NCBI GenBank assembly: GCA_013286045.1
Contig: JABDGM010000045.1
Location: 1 to 36,465 of the forward strand
Origin: Planctomycetota bacterium
GTDB lineage: Bacteria; Planctomycetota; Planctomycetia; Pirellulales; Lacipirellulaceae
Direction of reading: 5' to 3'
DNA: 36,465 nt
The number at the start of each line of letters is the position of its first letter. Position 1 is the stretch's first letter. Under the pieces are notes generated by a model. It searched no databases and was not told the origin of the DNA. It worked only from the letters and a program-made list of their open reading frames with translations. The position numbers and the translations under genes were made by a program. This document shows, one piece after another, positions 25,588-32,406 of this stretch.

Positions 25588-25830
25588 GCGCGGCAACGAG
25601 AAACGCCGGTGTGATTCGCTACGATGTGCTTGCGCTAGCTGCTTCCCGGCGCACGAAAATTACCAGGAAACTTGCAGATTTACATTGTATCCAGTCGCTA
25701 TTCCGGCGGGAACTGCCACGGACTTGGTGAATGCATCGCCCGATTCAGCCACGTCGCAGCCGGGCTGGCAGCCACTGGGGACCGTTCTTATAATCCGCCC
25801 CCTCGTCTCCACGTTCAATCGAACATTTCT

Positions 25831-26490
25831 ATGTTTAAAGCGAATTGCGCCTTACTCGTCAGTCTTTTGCGCCGGCCGCAACTCGGTCGTTGTGCCAGCC
25901 GGGCCATTCTATTGATGGTTCTAGCGTTGTCCGCGACAGGCTGTGTGCGACGCCGGTTAAATGTGCGAACGAATCCGCCCGGGGCCCTCGTTTATGTTGA
26001 TAACCAACAGATTGGCACGACGCCGTGTTCTGTCGACTTCACATACTACGGCACGCGCGAGATTCGACTCGTAAAGCCCGGCTATGAAACACTCACGGTT
26101 AATCAGCCAATCCCTACGCCCTGGTATGAATACATTCCGCTAGACTTTGTCAGCGAGAATCTGGTGCCGAACAAGATTCGCGACAACCGCACCGTGACTT
26201 ACGATTTGGCGCCGCAAGCCATCATGCCGCCCCAGCAGTTGGTCGATCGGGCCAACCAGCTTCGGCAAGACGCGCTGCAATTCCCCGTCGTGCCAGCCGG
26301 TGCGACGATTCCAGTCGGCGCAACCGCGATCGCGCCTGGAACGCCAATCATCGCGCCGGGGCCGGCGACTGTCGTGGCGCCACCCGGGACCGTTCCACAA
26401 CGGCTGCCGGATGTCTACTCGCCGCAAGTACAGCCGATCGTTCCAGGCGCAACGCCTGAGTTGTTGCCGGCCCCGCCGGCCGTGCAATAA
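25831..26490 (+). CDS. PEGA-domain putative lipoprotein
   Basis: The 219-residue protein has a lipoprotein-like signal ending in LSATGC (lipidated C38; the -3 position is not the usual leucine) and a PEGA domain (about 40-95: RRLNVRTNPPGALVYVDNQQ, KPGYETL). PEGA domains are surface β-sandwich modules common in planctomycetes. The rest is proline-, alanine- and valine-rich (VAPPGT, PGPATVV repeats), likely an extended linker. The start at ATG 25831 is chosen because the frame upstream (open to 25672) lacks a signal. It converges on the MlaD gene (33 bases apart), which may be coincidental. An envelope anchoring or scaffold role is inferred. Confidence 0.82.
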   Translation: MFKANCALLVSLLRRPQLGRCASRAILLMVLALSATGCVRRRLNVRTNPPGALVYVDNQQIGTTPCSVDFTYYGTREIRLVKPGYETLTVNQPIPTPWYEYIPLDFVSENLVPNKIRDNRTVTYDLAPQAIMPPQQLVDRANQLRQDALQFPVVPAGATIPVGATAIAPGTPIIAPGPATVVAPPGTVPQRLPDVYSPQVQPIVPGATPELLPAPPAVQ

Positions 26491-26523
26491 GGCTGCGAAG
26501 GTCTCCTGGCGACGCCGACGGAT

Positions 26524-27771
26524 TTACTTCACGTTGCTTGGGTTCACCGCACCACTGATCAGCCGACCCGGCTCCGTGGCGACTTTGTCGAGAAAGATTC
26601 TCGCGTTCACGAGCACCGGCTTCACGTACATCGTGAGATCCTGAATGTTCGCCAGAACCGTATTAGCGTTATATATCAGCGTGTTCAAATTGTTGTAGAA
26701 CTGCGGATCGTTGATGAACTTGCCGACAGAGCCGGTCTGGTTATTTAGCGCGTGAGCAACGTCGGCCAAATCTTTGACGAGCGCATCCACATTCTGCACG
26801 GCTTTAAGTAGAGCATTGGCTACATCCGGGCCGCGCGCACCGAGCGCGTTCGTGAAGCCCTCGAGGTTCTTGAAGTTCTTCTCTGCCGATTGCAGTACGA
26901 CGCGCGAGTCGCCCATCGTCGTCCGGAACTCGTGAATGGCGTCAGGTAGCTCATCTAAACTTTGGCGAATACGCTGCCGCATTTGCTGACCCCCGGCGGG
27001 TGGCTGAACATTGGGCGGCTGAACACCGGGCGGTTGCACTCCGTTCAGCGGCAGTTGTGTGCGATACGGCACCTGCGGGTTGGCAGGTAGACCGCCCGGC
27101 CCCGGAACCCCGGCTGGTTCATCGCCGATAATGTCGTTGACGGACTGCATGGTTTGCGCGAATTGGTTCATCGCGCGTTCGGTCGTATCGAGCAATCGTT
27201 TGACGCGACCTTGGCTGCCGGGCCCGTCGTCTTCACCAAATGCTGTGTTCACGCGGCTAGCAAGCTTCGAAACTTCGTCGCCGGCGTTGGCAAGTGACCT
27301 GCTGGCCGCGCCGAATTCTTCTTTCAAGTCGCCGAGCTGGCCCAGCGAATCAAATGGATTCGGATCGACATGCCCCTGGAAGACCGTGCCATTCGCAACC
27401 GGCTGCGCCCCAGGAGCTGGCCGCTTGCTAAGAAAATCGATCGTGGCATCGCCCAGGACGGTCGTGCGGATGTGCGGTTCGAAATCGGTAAACAGTGGGC
27501 GGTTGCCATCGATATCAGCCTTCAACAATACGCCGCCGTCTTTGTCTTCGATCGACTTTACGCGGCCAATAAGAATGCCGTTCTTCCGCACCGGCGTGTT
27601 CGTGTCGACGCCAGGAGCTTGAGGAACTTCGATCCCAACCTGATATTTGGAATGCCCCCAGGGCAGCCACCCCATAGGGAGCGGCGCGTTGAGGCTCGCC
27701 AACAAACCGCCGACGATCATCGTCGCAAATACGACGACGCCGACGCGAAACTGCATTTGTCGTTCGTTCAT
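26524..27771 (-). CDS. mlaD: MlaD/MCE-family lipid-transport periplasmic subunit
   Basis: The 415-residue protein has one N-terminal membrane anchor (about 9-29) and an MCE domain (about 40-120, with NTPVRKNGILIGRVKSIE). MCE rings bind phospholipids in the periplasm and join the MlaF-MlaE transporter. Escherichia coli MlaD is about 180 residues, so the long C-terminal part here (about 130-415) is extra: it holds helical heptad stretches and a proline-rich insertion (PPGVQPPNVQPP) near the middle. It is the last gene of an mlaE-mlaF-mlaD run. The 89-base gap before it contains an inverted repeat. The ATG at 27771 follows no strong ribosome site. Confidence 0.9.
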   Translation of the reverse strand: MNERQMQFRVGVVVFATMIVGGLLASLNAPLPMGWLPWGHSKYQVGIEVPQAPGVDTNTPVRKNGILIGRVKSIEDKDGGVLLKADIDGNRPLFTDFEPHIRTTVLGDATIDFLSKRPAPGAQPVANGTVFQGHVDPNPFDSLGQLGDLKEEFGAASRSLANAGDEVSKLASRVNTAFGEDDGPGSQGRVKRLLDTTERAMNQFAQTMQSVNDIIGDEPAGVPGPGGLPANPQVPYRTQLPLNGVQPPGVQPPNVQPPAGGQQMRQRIRQSLDELPDAIHEFRTTMGDSRVVLQSAEKNFKNLEGFTNALGARGPDVANALLKAVQNVDALVKDLADVAHALNNQTGSVGKFINDPQFYNNLNTLIYNANTVLANIQDLTMYVKPVLVNARIFLDKVATEPGRLISGAVNPSNVK

Positions 27772-27782
27772 CAATTAGCCTC

Positions 27783-27842
27783 TAGCTGTTAGCTATTAGC
27801 TGTGCCCGTATTTGTTTTCTGTCCCATTCTGACTAACAGCTA
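27783..27842. repeat. Inverted repeat between mlaF and mlaD
   Basis: TAGCTGTTAG (27783-27792) is inverted as CTAACAGCTA (27833-27842), inside a stretch of repeated AGCT/TTAGCT words from about 27780 to 27855. It lies within the probable mla operon and so may fold in the mRNA and adjust mlaD expression. Confidence 0.4.
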
Positions 27843-27860
27843 AAAGCTACTAGCTCACTT

Positions 27861-28706
27861 TTACCCGGTCGCTTGCTCCATTTCGAGCAGCCGTTCGCCG
27901 GCTTCGCCGCGGACGAATTGCGAAACTCGCTTGTCCTTGCAAGCCATGACTTCTTCCGGCGTGCCGTCAAAAATGATTTGCGATTCGCTCGCCTTGAGCC
28001 GCGTGAGCGGGTAAAGCATAACGACCCGATCCGCAACCTTTTGGGCCGTCTTCATATCGTGCGTCACAACAATGCTCGTCACCGCGTTCTGGTCGCGGGT
28101 TCGCATGATGAGCTCATTGATAACGTCGCTCATGATCGGATCGAGGCCGGTAGTAGGTTCGTCGTACAGCAGCACTTCCGGACTCATCACCAGCGCCCGT
28201 GCCAGCCCGACACGCTTGCGCATACCGCCAGAAAGTTGTGCCGGCCGCTTTCCAAGTACCGTGTTCGGCAGCCCGACTTGTTTCAGGCGTTCGCTCACAA
28301 CTTGCGAAATCTTCTGCGAACCCATGTTGCGAGCTTCCTTGAGCGGAAACGCAATGTTGTCTGCGACGGTCATGCTGTCAAACAGCGCCGCGTTCTGAAA
28401 CAAAAATCCGAAGCGTCCTCGGAGCGCCGTAAGTTCCTTTTCATTAAGCGAATCAATCCGCTGACCATCGAATTCAACATGCCCGCTCGACGGAAACAAC
28501 AAGCCAATGATGTGTTTAAGTAACACCGTCTTACCGCAGCCGCTCTCACCAATGATCGCCAATGTTTGCCCGCGCGGAATTGAAATCGACACGTTTTGCA
28601 GCACTGCTTGGCGTCCGAAATTGACAGTCAAATCGCACAGCTCGATCAGCGTCTCCGCCGGTTCGACAGACTTCGTGGCTTTCGCTTTTATCGCGCTGGC
28701 TGCCAT
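27861..28706 (-). CDS. mlaF: MlaF-type ABC transporter ATPase
   Basis: The 281-residue ATPase powers retrograde or anterograde phospholipid transport with MlaE and MlaD at the inner membrane. It shows Walker A GESGCGKT (53-60), Q-loop Q104, the signature LSGGM (158-162), Walker B VLLYDE with catalytic E183, the D-loop and H216. The ATG at 28706 shares one base with the mlaE stop (TAATG), a tight coupling that also fixes the start over the upstream TTG at 28724. Length and signature match the MlaF/Ttg2A group rather than sugar or amino-acid importers. Confidence 0.95.
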   Translation of the reverse strand: MAASAIKAKATKSVEPAETLIELCDLTVNFGRQAVLQNVSISIPRGQTLAIIGESGCGKTVLLKHIIGLLFPSSGHVEFDGQRIDSLNEKELTALRGRFGFLFQNAALFDSMTVADNIAFPLKEARNMGSQKISQVVSERLKQVGLPNTVLGKRPAQLSGGMRKRVGLARALVMSPEVLLYDEPTTGLDPIMSDVINELIMRTRDQNAVTSIVVTHDMKTAQKVADRVVMLYPLTRLKASESQIIFDGTPEEVMACKDKRVSQFVRGEAGERLLEMEQATG

Positions 28707-29569
28707 TAACCGAGCTCCGGCCAAATCATGTTGTGGACCCGATCAAGGCCGATGCTGAGGAAAAAGTCGAGCATCAGGATAATAACAAACGACAACACAA
28801 ACGCTGCCGTTGCCGCGCGCCCAACACCCTCTGCCCCCGGCGCGCAATTAAATCCTCGATAACAACTGACGATCGCAATCGTGGCGCCGAAAAACACGCT
28901 TTTGAAGATGCCGTAGAACAAATCCCAGTTGTGGACAAACTGCTGCGAGTTGTGCCAGTAGTGATACGAATCGATGCCAAACACCTGCACGCTATAAAGC
29001 CAGCCACCCACGATGCCCATAAAGATCGCCATGATCGTGAGCGACGGAATCATTAGCAGGCAGCCAAGGAATCGCGGCACCACGAGATAGTGAATCGGAT
29101 TCGCACCCATCGAGGTGAGTGCATCGATTTGCTCCGTTACCCGCATCGTCCCGACTTCTGCAGCAATGGCACTCCCGACACGGCCGGCCAACATCGTGGC
29201 GGCCAAAACCGGACCGAGCTCGCGGCACATCGAAAGATTGATGAGCGCACCCAGGCGGGTCTCGAACCCGAATTGCTTGAATTGGGTATACGATTGCACC
29301 GCCAGCACCATGCCGATGAACGTCCCGGTAAGCGCGACAACCGGTAAGCTCAACACGCCAATGTTGTAGAAGGCAGGAATGATCGTATCGCGGCGGGGCA
29401 TCCGCGTCGCGAGCCAGGCGATGGTTCGCCACATGAACAGCGTCATGTCGCCAAGAGTCTCGAACCAGCGAATGACGACGGCGCCGACGTCTGCTGTTGA
29501 ATCGTAGACTGCTCCCCCAACCCCACGGCGTGGAGTCTCAAGAACGGCGTTTGGAGGTGCACTAGCCAT
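28706..29569 (-). CDS. mlaE: MlaE-type lipid-transport permease
   Basis: The 287-residue protein is the membrane subunit of the Mla lipid transporter, with five to six helices and the family signature ELGPVLAATMLAGRVGSAIA followed by MRVTEQIDALTSMGANP. An N-terminal extension of about 30 residues precedes the first helix. It begins the mlaE-mlaF-mlaD order, as in many Gram-negative bacteria; mlaB and mlaC are not visible, so the transporter may be reduced or use separate genes. The gene is divergent from the sigma-factor operon; the 200-base gap holds a conspicuous inverted repeat. Confidence 0.94.
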   Translation of the reverse strand: MASAPPNAVLETPRRGVGGAVYDSTADVGAVVIRWFETLGDMTLFMWRTIAWLATRMPRRDTIIPAFYNIGVLSLPVVALTGTFIGMVLAVQSYTQFKQFGFETRLGALINLSMCRELGPVLAATMLAGRVGSAIAAEVGTMRVTEQIDALTSMGANPIHYLVVPRFLGCLLMIPSLTIMAIFMGIVGGWLYSVQVFGIDSYHYWHNSQQFVHNWDLFYGIFKSVFFGATIAIVSCYRGFNCAPGAEGVGRAATAAFVLSFVIILMLDFFLSIGLDRVHNMIWPELG

Positions 29570-29606
29570 TTGGGGGCATCCTAAGGTGCTGCTGGCAACG
29601 TCGGTT

Positions 29607-29645
29607 AGGCTTTAGCCTGACGCTTACCGTGTCAGGCTAAAGCCT
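29607..29645. repeat. Palindromic inverted repeat with AGGCTTTAGCCT arms
   Basis: AGGCTTTAGCCTGAC (29607-29621) is inverted as GTCAGGCTAAAGCCT (29631-29645) with nine bases between. Each arm is itself a near-palindrome (AGGCT, two bases, AGCCT). It lies between the divergent mlaE and sigma-factor genes. It resembles dispersed intergenic palindromes I associate with planctomycete genomes, and could also form a hairpin or a protein-binding site. Confidence 0.6.
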
Positions 29646-29768
29646 GACCTACCGCGGCTGCTACCAGCGCGCACGCGCCCCCCGGGCGTACGTCCCTAGT
29701 AGTCGGTATCAACGACTCTGCCGCTTGAGTAAAGTTTAGGGGCGAATACTTGGAAGCCAAGTTCGCGA

Positions 29769-30536
29769 ATGGAAAATGCACTGCTGGCATCAATGACCAA
29801 GCCATCTTGGCTCGGCGGCGAGTACGACATCAGTCAAAACGCTGGCAAAGACGGCCGCGCGATCGATTCCTGGATAATTCCTTTGACCCAGCCCGACGCA
29901 ATTCGTCTTCTATCTATAACCGGGTCGGAAATCGACCTGCGTCGGGCGGCCGAGCGGCTCGTCCCCAGCCCCGCGTCAACAGCGTTCGAGCCCACGGTGA
30001 CGCCAAACTCGTTCGACACTACCTCTTTCGACAAAATCGAAGAGCACGTGGGAAGTGTTTACCGCTACGCCCTGCGGCTAACTCGACGCGTCGATACGGC
30101 CGAGGACCTGACCCAAGAAACCATGCTCCGCGGATGGCGGAACCGGGCAAGCTTGCGCGACCCACGCGTCGCACGAGTCTGGCTCCTAAAAATCGCCACC
30201 AACCTATGGAACGACCAACTACGACGCACGACACTCCCAACGCAATCGATCGTGGCCGATCCAGCCTGCTCTCGCCCGGCAGCTTCGACGATTGGCGACG
30301 CCCGGGAAAGCGTCGAACTCGCGCTTGCCGCCATGGACGAGTTGCCACCTCGCCAACGACAAGTTTTGTATCTCGCCACCTGCGAACAAATGACCAATAG
30401 CGAAGTTGCAAATGTGCTGGAACTATCCGAAGCAGCCGTCAAATCAAACCTGTCACTCGCCCGTAAAGAGATGCGACGCCGCCTGAAGGACGTTTACGCA
30501 GAAGTGTGCGGCCACCGTGCTTGCCCAAACTCATGA
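29769..30536 (+). CDS. ECF-family sigma factor
   Basis: The 255-residue reading contains sigma region 2 (about 92-152: VGSVYRYALRLTRRVDTAED, TQETMLRGW) and region 4 (about 190-243: LPPRQRQVLYLATCEQMTNS, with a helix-turn-helix in the following EVANVLELSEAAVKSN). The first 75-80 residues have no likeness to sigma factors, so the true start may be the GTG at 29997; neither start has a good ribosome site. Its stop overlaps the anti-sigma start (ATGA at 30533-30536), giving coupled, stoichiometric production with its inhibitor. As usual for such pairs it may activate its own operon; no promoter pair was identified. Confidence 0.87.
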   Translation: MENALLASMTKPSWLGGEYDISQNAGKDGRAIDSWIIPLTQPDAIRLLSITGSEIDLRRAAERLVPSPASTAFEPTVTPNSFDTTSFDKIEEHVGSVYRYALRLTRRVDTAEDLTQETMLRGWRNRASLRDPRVARVWLLKIATNLWNDQLRRTTLPTQSIVADPACSRPAASTIGDARESVELALAAMDELPPRQRQVLYLATCEQMTNSEVANVLELSEAAVKSNLSLARKEMRRRLKDVYAEVCGHRACPNS

Positions 30537-31099
30537 ACGAATATTGTTCCAACCTGGATAACTATTTGCTCGGCGATTTATCGCGGGCCGAAGAGGCGGC
30601 GTTCACCGAGCACCTCGACAGTTGCGACGAGTGCCGCGAGGCAATTGGCGAGCAGCAGTGGATCGATGGGTTGCTCCAAGCTTCAGCGCAATTGGATAAC
30701 GAGCTACCGCCACAGCGCATTGCCGCGGAATTGCGAGCCGTTGTAACGCGTCGCGAATCCTTCCGAAAACGAGCCATCGCTGTCTCGTTCGCATCGGCCG
30801 CGACGTTACTGGTCGCGGCTACATGGCTGCTTAGTCACCCCAGCGGCAATTTGCATGAGCAGTTGGCAAAAACAATCGATGTTCCTGCTTCCCCACCTAC
30901 TCCGCAAGCGAAGTTCGTCGCTGGCAGGGACACCATCGCGGTGCCAGTCGAATCTCGCCACCCGGAGGTGACGATCGTCCGCGTCTATTCCACATTTCGA
31001 CCAACCGACGATTCGGCTGTAGCCGCTTTCGAGCCCGAATCGAGTAACCCCAACAATTTGATCGACTTTTCGAACGGAGGTAGTTATGCCACGCATTAG
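30533..31099 (+). CDS. Membrane-spanning ZAS-type anti-sigma factor
   Basis: The 188-residue protein has an N-terminal zinc-binding anti-sigma domain (about 1-50) with H27, C31 and C34 in HLDSCDEC, one membrane helix (about 81-100), and a C-terminal periplasmic part that is proline-rich and then β-prone. It would hold the preceding sigma factor inactive at the membrane until an envelope signal releases it. The overlap of its ATG with the sigma stop and the 14-base overlap with the next gene place it in a tight three-gene operon. The start at 30533 fits the family; a longer reading from 30506 is less likely. Confidence 0.87.
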   Translation: MNEYCSNLDNYLLGDLSRAEEAAFTEHLDSCDECREAIGEQQWIDGLLQASAQLDNELPPQRIAAELRAVVTRRESFRKRAIAVSFASAATLLVAATWLLSHPSGNLHEQLAKTIDVPASPPTPQAKFVAGRDTIAVPVESRHPEVTIVRVYSTFRPTDDSAVAAFEPESSNPNNLIDFSNGGSYATH

Positions 31100-32339
31100 A
31101 TCTTCAGCTTCCAATGAAGCTGCTTTTCAATTCGCCGTCCTGATCGCGATTTGGCTGGTCACACCAGGTTTTGCGGCCGCGGAGGAAGACGGGGAACAAT
31201 CACCGCCCAATGCTGAAGCATCGCAACGCGTTGAAGTCAAAGTACGGGCGCCGGAAGACAGCCCAACACCCGGCGCGCCGGGTAAGCGCGCGAGATCCCT
31301 CCCGGACACGACACTGATCGCCGGGCCTCCAAGCGATGGTTCGCCCGATTCGCAAAAACACCAAATCTTAGAATTCAAACAGCGAATGCAAGAGTTACAG
31401 AAGGCGCAGGAAAAACTGGCACACGATTACCAAGAAGCGATGAATGAAGTGCGAGGGTCGCTGCCGCGTAGCGTGCAACTCCAGCTGAACCAGCAAGAGG
31501 CAAAGCAAAAGCTAGAGACCGCCCAAGCGGAAGTGGCTGCCCTCGCCGCCGTCCAAAACCAACCGGCGGGCGCACCTCTGCCCGATAACGCCGCGCTCGG
31601 TACGTTCACACTGAAGTACGTGCGGCCCGAGGAAATCGGGCAGGCTCTTTACCGGATCACCGGCGGCGAACCGCGGATCGCTGTCGATGAACGAACCAAC
31701 ACGCTGATGATCGCCGGCAGCCCGAAGCAAATGGATGTTGCTAAGCAACTCGTGCTAACGCTCGACCAACCGGGCAAAGTTCAGCAAGGCAAATCTCTTG
31801 AAGTGCTTCAACTTCGCATCGTCTGGCTCTCCGAAGGCTTGACTGATCGCAGCATGGATCCCCCTAACCCCACGATCATCAGCCCTCCGGTGGCCGACGC
31901 GCTCCGCGAACTCGGTATGGAGTTGCCACAGGTCGTTTGCCAGCAACTAACTTCGTTGACGCTTACTCCAACCGGCCCAACCGGCAAGTATCGCTTCCGC
32001 GTGCCGACACAAATCGAGGACTCAACGTGGGAATTCCAGGGCGAGGGTACGGTCACCGCCACTTCGGACGATCGCTACGCCGTGGATTTCAATTTGAATC
32101 TTATGGAACCGATGTCGAAGGATAAGCAGCCGTCGCAGCTCAGTGGATCGATCCTCACTCCGCTCGGGCATTACACAGTGATGGGCACGACAACGATTGT
32201 GGCGCCAGCGAAAGACTCCACCGTCGGAAAGGCCCAACGGCTTTCCGCATTCGTTGTGTACTTGGACCGACCAAAAGACTTTGGCGACACCGATTCGTCG
32301 GGCGCCCCGGCGAAGAAGGCTGATAAGAAAAGCAGATAA
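31086..32339 (+). CDS. Exported coiled-coil protein with a secretin N-domain but no secretin channel
   Basis: The 417-residue protein has a signal peptide (about 12-32), a low-complexity region (35-85), a coiled coil rich in glutamine and glutamate (90-155), a secretin N1/N-domain-like segment (172-229: FTLKYVRPEEIGQALYRITG, DERTNTLMIAG) and a C-terminal β-rich region (237-400) that I do not recognise. The conserved β-barrel of a secretin is absent. A GGAGG site lies five bases before the ATG, which overlaps the anti-sigma gene by 14 bases. It is likely the envelope target or sensor partner of the sigma/anti-sigma pair, which is inference. Confidence 0.78.
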   Translation: MPRIRSSASNEAAFQFAVLIAIWLVTPGFAAAEEDGEQSPPNAEASQRVEVKVRAPEDSPTPGAPGKRARSLPDTTLIAGPPSDGSPDSQKHQILEFKQRMQELQKAQEKLAHDYQEAMNEVRGSLPRSVQLQLNQQEAKQKLETAQAEVAALAAVQNQPAGAPLPDNAALGTFTLKYVRPEEIGQALYRITGGEPRIAVDERTNTLMIAGSPKQMDVAKQLVLTLDQPGKVQQGKSLEVLQLRIVWLSEGLTDRSMDPPNPTIISPPVADALRELGMELPQVVCQQLTSLTLTPTGPTGKYRFRVPTQIEDSTWEFQGEGTVTATSDDRYAVDFNLNLMEPMSKDKQPSQLSGSILTPLGHYTVMGTTTIVAPAKDSTVGKAQRLSAFVVYLDRPKDFGDTDSSGAPAKKADKKSR

Positions 32340-32374
32340 TCGTCGAGACAACGCCAACGTTCGATTACGCATTT

Positions 32375-32406
32375 AACCCCGGGCGAGTTGCCGGGGTTAT
32401 TTATTT
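32375..32406 (+). terminator. Rho-independent terminator of the sigma operon
   Basis: AACCCCGG (32375-32382) pairs with CCGGGGTT (32391-32398) across the loop GCGAGTTG and is followed by ATTTATTT, giving a good plus-strand terminator after the coiled-coil gene. The converging cytochrome gene ends inside it (32397-32399). Its core nearly matches the hairpin at 35467-35495. Confidence 0.75.
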
